A DNA stretch of 64,000 nucleotides, taken from positions 6,076,001-6,140,000 of the forward strand of contig NC_135242.1 of the NCBI RefSeq assembly GCF_947623445.1, written 5' to 3'. Under the pieces are notes generated by a model. It did not search any database and was not told the DNA's origin. It was given only the letters and a program-made list of their open reading frames with translations. Shown here one piece after another: positions 27,201 to 37,068 of the stretch (within the stretch, counting starts at the first letter, position 1; the number at the start of each line of letters is the position of its first letter). The translations under genes were made by a program, and so were the position numbers. This DNA comes from Clavelina lepadiformis. Taxonomy: Eukaryota; Chordata; Ascidiacea; Aplousobranchia; Clavelinidae.

Positions 27201-28682
27201 AAAATTGTCTACCCCACTTCTTCATATGACTTTTACTGTACTTGTTAATTGCGCTTCGTCACAAGAATCTCGAGCTATATTGTGGAAGGTGAGTTAACTT
27301 CTTGTAATGTCATAAAAGTGCAGTAAAACAAAGTTAGTATTTGATTCAAAAGATTTCGCATATTGCAATGCTACTTTTTGGTCGATGTGGTTATGTGTAG
27401 ACCGTTTCCTTACAGTGTTATACTATTAGCACATCGCATAAGACCATTGTTTTTGCATAAATTGCTGCAAACAACCACACGTCTGAAACATTGATTTGCA
27501 GATGGGTTTGCTGGAGTTATTTCCTTTTGCGGCTGATCGTGGCCAGCATCCAAAACGTTCAAAACAGCAAACATTCCTTCTGGAGCACTGGTTAAAATTA
27601 CTGCTTGCGCTCTCATTCCATTCTGATGGCCAACTGAATATACTAAAACTGAAAGGTAAGTTCAGATAGCTTTGCAGTGAGCTCATACCAAAACTCCTAC
27701 ACGTATATGATCTCAATCATATAATGAGTATTGCTACAAAGCAATTCAAGCAGTGTATGAAATATTTGTCAACACTATTTCAAAACTAATCCACGTCCGA
27801 TTTTTTGCTGAAATCCATGCTGATTACTGTGAAGCTTGATTTTTATGATATTTTCTGTTCTGTTGTGGGACTATTCCGGTATAGGTGTAGCTGGTGTATA
27901 TGTGAATGTATATGTTATATATGTATATGTGTGTATATGAAATGTGAATGTCTCTTGACAGATGTGTTTTGTAGCTTCCTGTACCATAAGATGTACCCTA
28001 ATGACTAGACGTTGTACCAATAGTCCTATACTACATGAGATTGGAATAAACGTGCTGCAACTGTAATTGCCTATTTTTTGATTTCTTTAGATATATTTCA
28101 TGTTCTGGTTGAATTACATGAATCTAACACGAACCCAAAACTTGTTTTGCTGATTATTCGAAATTTGTGCTTCCATGCCCCAAGCAAAAACAGAATTAGT
28201 TCAAACGGTATGCGAAAATTTTATTAAATTTGCATGAATGCATGTTGCTGTTCACAGAAAAGCCTAAAATTTTCAGACTTGTTTTCAAACATTTTAAGTC
28301 TGTTTAACAATTCCAATATTTTGTTGCACATTTAGCCCCGTTAGTGCGTTTGTTGATGACAACATTGAATGAAGAAGAGAATGAAAGAAAAACAGCCGCT
28401 TCATCAGCACTTCTCTCTTTGCTTTGCAACAATCAGAAGGTGAGTTAAAACTACAAAGTTGATTTGTTTACACTCTCACCACTTGCGGTTTTTCTTGACA
28501 TGTAACTTGACTCACTCCGTTTAATTTTCCAGGCTAAGGTACATTTAAAAGGAGCGGGTCTTGCGCAGACTCTACAGAATGCTCTAGCCCGGATTGCGCT
28601 CGCCGATAAAAGTGATGATTATTTTACGGAGTCGTCTTTTAAGGAATGCTTATCAACTATGTTAAAGTTTATGCAAGCCTAA
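12262..28682 (+). CDS. RTTN: Rotatin, centriole/cilium assembly protein
   Basis: Family knowledge: RTTN is a large armadillo-like centrosomal and basal-body protein needed for centriole elongation and for left-right axis formation. Seen: about 2,357 residues (human 2,226) in 39 exons. The rotatin N-terminal block is clear, with ERQL at 49-52 and LLEWFNF at 56-62; TDRHVL and the [11 protein letters not shown] motif follow, then a Ser-run linker ([13 protein letters not shown]) and many Leu-rich helices. Exons: 12262-12313, 13505-13692, 14291-14501, 14579-14655, 14812-15075, 15257-15395, 15578-15752, 16368-16593, 16684-16770, 16872-17090, 17214-17420, 17575-17722, 17846-18017, 18209-18392, 18612-18816, 19106-19701, 19890-20088, 20433-20686, 21533-21925, 22256-22477, 22653-22778, 22885-23109, 23208-23330, 23641-23851, 24041-24123, 24252-24306, 24410-24653, 24923-25188, 25400-25528, 25691-25849, 26046-26222, 26451-26582, 26707-26819, 26910-27006, 27098-27288, 27502-27655, 28091-28207, 28336-28439, 28533-28682. 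All phases agree. The acceptors at 19106 and 22653 are the least certain. Confidence 0.95.
13040..13135 (+). repeat. Dispersed repeat, copy 1 (RTTN intron 1)
   Basis: This is similar in the same orientation to 54796-54885. Shared blocks include AATT-AGGCTTC, CACG-CATC-TG-CAAA and TTTCTCATCGAAAAC, followed by AAACTTT. It lies in the first RTTN intron. The type of element is unknown; no termini or target duplication could be identified. Confidence 0.55.
13148..13201. repeat. Short tandem duplication, AT-rich
   Basis: The unit ATTATAATAAGGCAAATTA occurs twice with about 15 bp between the copies, inside RTTN intron 1. No coding role is seen. Confidence 0.6.
16111..16141. repeat. Inverted repeat (12-bp stem, 7-nt loop)
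   Basis: ATTTTACTAAGT at 16111-16122 is followed by its exact reverse complement at 16130-16141, in the RTTN intron before the exon at 16368. It may be the core of a small palindromic element. No target duplication was found. Confidence 0.5.
20739..21254. mobile_element. hAT-type MITE, 516 bp, in an RTTN intron
   Basis: A perfect 8-bp duplication, ATATATAA, flanks the element at 20731-20738 and 21255-21262. Its ends are CATAGGTTGGCAACC (left) and CACGGGTCGGCAACC (read inward from the right), the GTTGGCAACC style of hAT termini common in animal genomes. It has no transposase ORF. It sits in the intron between the RTTN exons ending at 20686 and starting at 21533 and leaves the splice sites intact. 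Confidence 0.85.
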
Positions 28683-28801
28683 TATCCTATTCACCTATAA
28701 ACTCAGTATGACTCTTTAAAAGGGTCCTTTAACTCTTTTTTATTGCTGCTATAGCTGTTGACTATAAGATTTATAGTGTAGATTGTCGTAAAGCGTTTCC
28801 T

Positions 28802-28807
28802 AATAAA
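28802..28807 (+). terminator. RTTN polyadenylation signal
   Basis: AATAAA lies about 120 bp after the rotatin stop codon and is the first canonical signal there. Confidence 0.6.
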
Positions 28808-29108
28808 ACAAAATGTCATTGGAGCTTGTCAATGCACTAATTAGCAGCAATTTTAGCTAAGCCTATTGTTTGGAAAACAATTGAACTCGCGTCAAAATCG
28901 GTTAGGCATGGAGTACAGTTTTACACTATATTCTCTTTCGAGTTGATGTTCGCTTATTGCTAACTATAGTTATGCCGGCGTATCCGTTTGATACAGCAGC
29001 AGTTATCTCAAAAAATAAATTTGTGGCAGTACACATTAGTTCTTAGTACGCAATGATTTTCAAATTTGTTTATTATCGTTTAATTGTGTGATCAGCTACC
29101 ATAAAATC

Positions 29109-29217
29109 GTCTCAGTTGAGATGTCTTCAGAAAAGCCAAGCTTTTAGGGAAATTCCCTAAAATAGTCTCACTTGAGATGTCTTCAGAAAAGTCAAGCTTT
29201 CAGAAATTCCCTAAAAT
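29109..29217. repeat. Tandem duplication, two units of about 54 bp
   Basis: Two adjacent near-identical units begin GTCTCA-TTGAGATGTC and end in AAATTCCCTAAAAT. They differ by a few substitutions and a small indel. The location is between RTTN and the GST-like array. Confidence 0.75.
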
Positions 29218-29646
29218 CTTATTTGCTACTTCTTGCTTTTCTCTACTATCAGGACATTCATATTCAAATTGGTGATAAAAAGGCTCTACCTATCTTCTGT
29301 TTTCATTGAAGAATAGGCCAATAGGGCCTTGAAACGAGTTTAAAATTATCAAAACAAAACTCGGATTTGCAGATATTAGATTATTATGAGATTAGATATG
29401 CACACAAATGCGCTTCAATTTTACACCAGCCCACAAATCCACAAAGTGTGTCCAATTCCTATCCTACTCACTTAACCGCAGTTTGACCTCGAACAATCAG
29501 ACTATTTTAGCCAGTTTTTGCCTTAGATTTTGGCTTTGCTATAATTTAGTTTACTTGCGATCGGATCTTTGTTATGTCCCATTGATATCAATTTCATGCG
29601 TTAACAGGTATGCCCATTTGTGGATATTGTTAGAGAGCTCATTAAA

Positions 29647-29680
29647 CACGTAGGCTATATGTCAGCACATAGCCTACGTG
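29647..29680. repeat. Perfect inverted repeat (12-bp stem, 10-nt loop)
   Basis: CACGTAGGCTAT at 29647-29658 pairs exactly with ATAGCCTACGTG at 29669-29680. It could be a hairpin in a transcript or the core of a palindromic repeat. It is intergenic with no neighbouring coding exon. Confidence 0.6.
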
Positions 29681-29817
29681 GCTACACACGCACCGGGTTG
29701 AAAAGTTTGCTGTTTTCGGGTGAGTATTACCCCGCAATTCAAGATGAAACAATAGCCTTTATATGTGCAATTAATTTTACGAAGTGACTATTTCACCCCA
29801 TGTAGTAAGGTAGGTAG

Positions 29818-30080
29818 GGCATGCAACCTGTTGTTAAAGATAGGAAGTTAAGTTAGGAGAAAAGCCGTGCAAAAAGTTTATTTCAGGTTTTATTGGAGTT
29901 AGATTCCATTAGAAGGTAGATTTAGGTTAGGTTTGGGTTACTGTGATTATAACATTTAAGTTAGGTTCACAAAAAACTGTGAGAAATAGATTTGAACGCA
30001 CGATTTTTTCCGGCGAGATCGTGGCAACCTAAATTTTATCCCTCACGCACTTAGCAAACTATCCAATCTGGTACGCTACC
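29818..30080 (-). mobile_element. tRNA-derived SINE, family 1, copy 1
   Basis: On the minus strand a tRNA-like head starts near 30080. It has an A-box-like segment (TGGATAGTTTGCTAAGTG) and a B-box-like GTTCAAATC at 29989-29997. After the head comes a non-tRNA body containing AACCTAACTTAAATGTTATAA, CTTCTAAT and ACTTTTTGCA blocks. The same body, in the same order, recurs at 44245-44465. The head, body and recurrence together support a SINE family. Confidence 0.65.
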
Positions 30081-30458
30081 TTTTAAAAAAGGGTACCACC
30101 AATAATTTATAACATAGAAGTTTGCAGAAATTGCACCAATTTAGCTATCTTCTTGTGAAATTGTATACAATTTTTCTTTTATTGCATATAATTCCACAGT
30201 TTGTAACAGCCCCTAAACTAATAGTGAGTACAGAAAACTTCAACTTCTTGGGACTGTAGATTTTCATGGCCAAGAGGTTTTTCGTTGTTATATTAACCCT
30301 TAAAACATTTAAGGTTATGTTATGGAAGAATGTAAAATTTTTTTTGCACTGAAATAATATGATTTCTTAGTTTTATGCCCATTCATTCAACTCTTATCAA
30401 CACTCATAAAAATTTAGGTTGTGCAGGGTTAGTGGTTTGTCATAGTGGTTACATTATC

Positions 30459-33400
30459 ATGGCAACTCAAAGATTTTTTCAAACTCTCGCTCAACATCGA
30501 TATTACGGTAACACTGCAACCCAACAAAAGATGTATCAACTCATTGGAGGTGAACTTTCCCCATACACTGGCAAAGTTCGCATGTGTTTACGTTATAAAA
30601 AGATATCATTTGAGCCAGTGCAAGCATCTGCAGAGGTAATAAATAATCAGAATCCATCAAACCCATCAGCATTTACATTGTATAACAATTTAGACTAATT
30701 TGTAAACTACTGTTGATATCAACATCTTATAATAATCTATGTTAATGACATTGTTTTTAAAGTATGTGTGCCACAGGTTTACATGAAGTTCATAAGGCCA
30801 AAAGTTGGGTGGAGTATAATACCAGTTCTTGTTACACCTGACAACCAAGTGATTCAGGATTCAGCGGAAATAATTTCCTATCTCGAAAATAAGTATGACA
30901 TAATCATAGGATGTTAACATTGTGTTTGGCTTCATATAAGCTACTCCACATCAGTGACCAGAGAACTAAGAGACATAGAGCTCAGAGGTTTATTAGTTTT
31001 GTATATGTTGTCAAAAATATGTTTTTACAAGTTTATGACATCTGTAGTGAACTATAACGTTTGATTAGCTAGAGATTAAGATGCTATTAAAGGCAATACA
31101 TTGTGAAATCTGAATACACAGCAAGAATAGATATTTTCCAAGAATTAAATTTGCTGACCTACCTATGTCAAAATTTACTTCTAAGATCTTTATCATAGAG
31201 TGCTCATAGTTATTATTGTCCACCATGGACAATATACATCCCAAATATGTAAAACTACAATCGTTTTACAATGTTCATCATTTAATTAATTTTTAAGTAT
31301 ATAAGAAAAATTATTTATCCGTGTTATCTATCTTGTGACCGTGTTATTACCGTATTTCTCTTAGAGCTCTTGATTCCCTTAGCCCATAGTATGTAGAGGC
31401 ATCCTTAAAACTTTTACTTGTTTGCTCTGGTTTTGAGCTTAAACTTTATCAACAAGCAACACACTTGATGGTGTAGTTCAGTTTTGCCGAATCTAAATGT
31501 GCTTGAGAACCCATCTAAATCTAAAGAATTCTTAGGCATCCACTTCCTTCTGTCTGTCCTGTAACACCAAAGCAAAGCATCGTGTCTCTGCTTATGGAGC
31601 TTTTTGCTGATGAGTGGATGTTGCAACCAGCCATGCATTACAGGTTTGTATGTTTTCGTTATCAGCAAAATTGTTATTAAATTATTTTCAAAGCCACTTC
31701 TAAATGACTTGAAGAAGCAAGGCTGCTGAACAATGCTGTTTTCTCATTTCATTGTTTGAGCAATACGCTGTCAAACATGACCTGATACCGTAGTAATGTA
31801 CATAGTAATTTTTTTCAGCTCGCAACGCACGCTCTTAATTTTAAAATGTGATATAAAACTTGACTTCATTGATTCTTAGAAATTTGAACGTCCATTATAG
31901 GTGGTCCTTCCCCGAAAATTTGCCTTATCTTAAGGAAGAGTTTGGCCGCATTTGTTTTCCAAAAGCAAGCACGGAAGAAAGAAGTGCTGTTGCCGAAGCA
32001 ATTTATCAAAAATTTAAGGGTTCTGTACCTATATTGGGAATTACAGAAAAGTCAGGTCCAGGTAATCTTTAGCAAGATCAAACATCGACACGTTGATTGA
32101 ACTAAGTTTTATCTCCTGTCAATCATTGTCATCAGCTATTGAACAAAGTTGGAAAGAATTACTTGATGAACTAACTGCTCATTTTGACAAGCATCCATAT
32201 TTTCTCGGTGGTAAACCCTGTGTTGGTGATTTTGCATTTGCTGGGATGGCTTATGCCCATCTTTACAGAGATCCTGTGCCAGGTTGATTCACTGTTTTTT
32301 GTTGTTTGGCTCAGAAACTTAGTTTGCAGTCACACTATGCTGCTTAATATACTAAGTAATTCTACAATGTAATTCATAGTTAGTGTAACAATGACCCGTC
32401 CTACATAATTGAATTAAAAAAATATTTTAGGATATTTGATGAAAACTCGAGCGCCATTAGTAGCAGCCTGGGTGGAAAATATGAATGGTCATCTACCTCA
32501 TGCAAATAAATTATCTCTTCATGAGGTAACTGAAGATGGTTGGTTGATGAGGGAAGATCTTCCGGAAGAATCCAGGGATTTTTGTGCAAATGATGGTGTG
32601 ACTTGTTTAAGTGGATTAGGATGCTTTGTTCAATCTGGGAATGAAACATGCGAAGACTAGTATTTTTCTTTTAATTAGTTTTTTTTACTTATTTGCTGAC
32701 TAGTATGTTAAACTTAAAAGTTGGTTTGTATCAGTGCTGTTAAATTGTGTCTTTAACCAAGATTGATGAATGTGTAGAAATACCAAACACATTTTTGCCG
32801 ATACTTCATCGATTTTTCTCAGAGTTTGGCCCAATATTGCTCAGCACAAAGTCTCATCTAACAAAGTATATTCAGGTAAGCTGCGTCTTTGTTTAATTGT
32901 TTTTACTTGCTAAGACTCTGTGTATGACAGCTTTATACTGTAGGACAATGGAAATGGTCCAGAGACTTCTTTTAAGCTTCCTCGAGTTATTGGCAATCAT
33001 GAATTTACGATTGCTGGTATAACAGAACAAAGAGGTGTAAGTAGACTAATGATATTTTTTCGTTTAATAAGATATTTTTTCGTATTATTTTATATCCCAG
33101 GTGATCATTTGCTGCTTGTTTTATTTATTTTTGGCGATAAAGAGTATTTTTTGCAAGAAAAAGCTTTTTAAAGGATTTCTTTCTTACTCGTCTGTTATGA
33201 ATTTTTAATTGTTTTACAATATTGTTATCTGTATTACTTGCTTATGGTTATTTTAAATTTTATAGATTATTCCGTTTTATGTGTGGAAGTGGCAAAGAGT
33301 AGTATACTTTTATTCTTCGTTATCACTAAATGACCGTGAGACAGTTGACAAGTTCATGTCCGACTTCCCTTGTGGTCTGGAAGTCACAAAAGCTGACCTA

Positions 33401-33463
33401 AGAGAGTGCAAAGTTGAAAGGATAAGCAACTTCTTGCACGCCGTGAAGCAAGGGGTGAGATGA
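30459..33463 (+). CDS. Long GST-like protein, array copy 1
   Basis: Exons: 30459-30635, 30777-30892, 31536-31643, 31901-32061, 32136-32282, 32431-32595, 32778-32875, 32944-33036, 33266-33463. The product is 420 residues from the Met at 30459, or 396 from the Met at 30531, where copies 2 and 3 begin. The N-terminal third is a thioredoxin/GST-N fold: the Ser-type motif GELSPYTGKVR, a cis-Pro segment IIPVLVTP and the glutathione-site QDSAEI. A helical GST-C-like half follows (HPYFLGGKPCVGDFAFAGMAY), then about 130 residues not found in ordinary GSTs (PR-IG-HEFT-AG-T, FYVWKWQRV). From memory, proteobacteria have proteins of similar layout; the enzymatic activity is unknown. Compared with copies 2 and 3 this copy has an extra 24-residue basic, acid-free leader (MATQRFFQTLAQHRYYG) that could target mitochondria. 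Confidence 0.88.
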
Positions 33464-33502
33464 AAGGTCGAGAAAGAAATGTATTTGTGGTTGTTTCTAT
33501 TC

Positions 33503-33508
33503 AATAAA
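33503..33508 (+). terminator. Polyadenylation signal of GST-like copy 1
   Basis: AATAAA lies 40 bp past the stop codon, giving a very short 3' UTR. Confidence 0.65.
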
Positions 33509-34597
33509 CACAGGTGGAACGGATCCAAAAGTTGATAATCACAAGACTTATTTTGCGAGAACTAGGTGGATTTGCAACCAAAATGTCGGCTTTGTTTTGC
33601 GTTTAGAAATTGGTCTAATATTTTCTCTTTGATTTGATTAATTTTTATTTCGTGTACACACACAATTTCAATGGATATTTATGAGTTGCAGGTGTACATG
33701 GTGAAACTGTTACATACAACTACCGTTTGTTAATACCTCAAACCCTGCTTTCGTAAACACTCAATAACTTTAGTTTATTAAAATTTTGTGAGCTATGCTG
33801 GAAGCCTGGAACCTATGCAACAATATTAAAGTGTACAATGAATATATTATGAACCTATGCAGCAATGCGACATGAAATGTAGAACTGCATTAAACTATTG
33901 AATTTGATGTGTATTTATTCCATCACTTGGCAATACAATAGTTTCATTGCTATTCGGTGCTAATTAATGTCAATGCTAATTTTTTTCATTTACTACTGAA
34001 TTTCCACTTTTCCGTGATTACGATATATCAATGTTTAAAGATTTAGCCACGACTCGTACTGAGCATAATAACTTTTTAAAGTCGTATATAGTTTGAAGGT
34101 TACTTGTTACTTTTTAGTATCAGCAAATGTGATTAAACCAATAGTTTATCAGAAAAGAATGAGGAAAACAGCCTATTCAGGTAAATTATATGCTGTATCA
34201 GCGTTCGGGCTAGTGACTGGAATACAAGGCAACCAAAGTAGGGTAATAACCGTAATGTGCCAAAATTAGTCGCATGTAATGAATTTCAATTAACAAAACT
34301 ATCAGGAGAAAGACGAAGAGCTTAGTTAATTGTATTGTTTATTTCTCGCAATTAACTGTGCGAAGCGAAAGTTACGATGCTAATCGTTGCAGTTATAGCA
34401 CAATAAAACACATGAACGAGCAGCAATTTGTCTGATGGTGGCTGAACCTTGTCAACCAAGTGATCGTTGTGCGACAATGTAAAAGTCGTTGACATATAAA
34501 GCACGTTTAACCTGCTGTTAGCCAGAACCAAGTTTCTCGTGGCTGTAAGTTTCAGGTTGTCAAATAATAGTGTCGTCAATCCTGGGTTCCCATGGGG

Positions 34598-34692
34598 AAT
34601 TTTTATCACATGATTGATGACGTAACGTGTGTTATTACACGTGATACGTGTGATTACGTTTTATCACGTGATCGATGATGTAACGGGTGTAC
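34598..34692. repeat. Direct repeat of a CACGTGAT-containing unit
   Basis: Two units of the form TTTTATCAC-TGAT-GATGA-GTAACG-GTGT start near 34599 and 34660. They are separated by several CACGTGATACGTGTGAT-like palindromic steps and bracketed by TTCCCATGGGGAA and TTCCCATAGGGAA. This may be the body of the adjacent tRNA-headed element, which reads on the minus strand. Confidence 0.5.
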
Positions 34693-34774
34693 TTTCCCAT
34701 AGGGAACTTCCTTGCGATAATTACATGATAGTAATAATTTTTCGCGTGATATATTTTTTTTCAAACAATTTCCG

Positions 34775-34890
34775 ACTTATCCACGGTCATGATGGCCGCA
34801 ACGGGAATCGATCTCTAAACCTTAAAAAGGCAAGCACGACAGATTAGCGCTTTAACACAGAGCGCAACTCCAGAGCTGCGCAATATGGTG
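34775..34890 (-). mobile_element. tRNA-derived SINE head
   Basis: Read on the minus strand from about 34890, a tRNA-like sequence with GAGTTGCGCTCTGTGTTAAAGCGC in the D-arm region is followed by a B-box-like GATCGATTCC near 34803-34813. The D-arm has an insertion relative to a functional tRNA, so this looks like a retroposed relic and not a working tRNA gene. Confidence 0.45.
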
Positions 34891-35129
34891 TAGTATAAGC
34901 TTAATTCATTAAATGACACCGATGGGATAAAACCAAGTTAAAAAAGGTGGCCGAAATTTTTATATTCCATTACTTCTCAAGGTAGATCGCGACATTAATC
35001 CCTTTCTATATGAAGCAACAGTTAACGGATCTTGTGAAACAGTTAAATGGTTGCTAACAGAAATGGGACAGTTAAACAGTTAATTGACGGCACTTAAAAT
35101 AAGTATAGGCCAAGCAACCAAAGTGACAG

Positions 35130-35205
35130 CGGAGGAAATCGAACTTTGAACGCATAAGATTCCAATTTATCCACACTCTACCAAAATGTTCTAACAGGTA
35201 AGTAT
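35130..35205 (-). mobile_element. tRNA-like sequence, probable SINE fragment
   Basis: The minus strand carries TTGGTAGAGTGTGG (A-box-like) about 40 bp before GTTCGATTTCC (B-box-like, 35134-35144). This is the spacing of a tRNA promoter. The acceptor ends do not pair convincingly, so a functional tRNA is unlikely. Confidence 0.4.
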
Positions 35206-37068
35206 AAGTGCTGCTGCAAAGGAAATTTCAGGATTGGTGGAAAAAAGAAAAATAACTCGTCATAGCGTCATAAGCTAAAAAGATAAGAAGGCGAAGTGAA
35301 AGTTTGCAGCCTATACTTAAAAAGAAATTGAAATCTTTGTAGGCCTACTTTTACTTGCGAATTTTTTTGTCAACAGCGCACAACGACTTATGAAATTATT
35401 TTCGGTAATAAGTTCTATTAATCTTTAAGTCGGATGTTTTTCTTTATTCTACCAAGGTTCGTCATTTTTTCAGAGTTGTTTGTTTCTATGCGACATCATA
35501 TTTCTAAAATTGTTTGACGAAATCATCTAGCAACACAACCAAAAATTAAAGCTTAATACGTTCTTCTTGAAAAGTTTTTATTGTGGTATCATACTACCAT
35601 TTAGCCTAACTACAGACTCAGCTAAGGCCAAAACGGCTTTTATATGTCATTTAAGAATACCTATCGCCTATTTTTTACTTAATGAATCAAAAAATACGCC
35701 AATGTTTACCATATTATAATAAAGTGAGCAGAGAAGAACTTGCTCTCAAATACCATGAAGTAACGGTGGATTCGACAATTGCAGATGAAAACATAGGCAA
35801 CTCAGGTACTAACATAGCTGGTTATGATCGGACAATCATCCAATCATTCTCCATCAAAACATACGTCGAAGTAACTAAAAAGAATGCAGAATAGCGTATA
35901 TGAAAAACTGATCGGTTTGAAAGCTATCATGTAAGCTAATGTATCATATTAAAAAAATGTGCGAATGATAAGCCTAAATAATTAATTAAAAGAATAGATG
36001 CGGTGAATCTCAAGGCGAAAAGTATAACCAATAGAGCAAGAAACATAGAACCACAGCGGAAAAAATGCGGATGGTTGAAACTGAATGATGACTCCATTTA
36101 AGCTGTCCGACTCCTGTAAAGGACTGCTTGTCCTTCCCAGATAGCACGCAGTTTGAACGCTGACAAAATAAAAACTTTAACGTTTATAGCAAAACAAAAC
36201 TTTTAAAACGACCTCCTCGATAACACGTGCACATGAGACTGACTGGTGAAATCAAACGCAATTAAGTACACCGACGGTAGAACATAAGTAAAAATTAAAG
36301 GCACACGTCCAACTTTTGTTCGTCGAAAACAAATAGATTTAGGTGTGGGATATTTTGTGTGTTGTCACCTGTCACAGGTTGATTGGATAATTCTTCAATT
36401 TTAGCCTTGTCATCTGTTGCACATTATTCTAATATTATGAAACTATTGCCTATTACAATCGGCCAACAGGAGGCCCTGTTAAATTTAAAAAATGGTTATC
36501 TTGCTAATTCTTGTGGTCTATTTAACCGAGTGAGAAATGTCACTGTCAACCCAACCGCAAAATATTTCCAAAACGTTACAATCATGTCTACGGTTGTATA
36601 ATGAATTTTAACAGTGAATTCGCCAAACTCACGGAAACCCTTTGAGCCTTATCTCTGGCTACAGGCAGCAAACCGTACATAATATTACACAATGATAAAA
36701 ATAAACATGGGAAGTCTATAAACAGCTCCGAAATGAATATTTGGTATCTGGGTTGGTTATTCCCCTATTACAAATCCGCGAACTTCTACTCAGCGAAAAA
36801 AATTTATTTTAGTATGCAGTCATGAAAAAGAACAGAAGTGAAGATTGGATAAAACAAGATTCGATCCTCGTTGCGTTTATACAAAAAGTCATACGTCGTG
36901 GATTGCGTCAGCACAACTTTTCGTTCCCCATAATTAAGGTGAAAAATAAAATGAATTTTGTTGGTTATAATCTGATGCTGTAATTTTTTTCTCTAGAAAA
37001 GTTGAAAATAGCTTTTCTGATAGGAGTTACACTACTCCCTGAACTGCAGTTGTAAAATATTAAGCAAC

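Larger units (their letters stand above)
33509..37068. other. Intergenic spacer between GST-like copies 1 and 2
   Basis: The 3.6 kb hold no exon I can support. Two minus-strand tRNA-like elements (34775-34890 and 35130-35205) and a CACGTGAT-type direct repeat (34598-34692) are visible. Open frames at 35682-35894 and 36383-36601 lack splice logic or recognisable motifs. Confidence 0.5.

Noticed and set aside
34775..35205. Functional tRNA genes
   Set aside because: Promoter-like boxes exist but the arms do not pair cleanly, so retroposed relics are more likely.
35682..35894. 70-codon open frame between GST-like copies 1 and 2
   Set aside because: No recognisable motif, no splice partners, and composition is like the surrounding spacer.
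36383..36601. 72-codon open frame in the same spacer
   Set aside because: No domain, no splice signals with plausible partners, and the length is within chance for AT-rich DNA.
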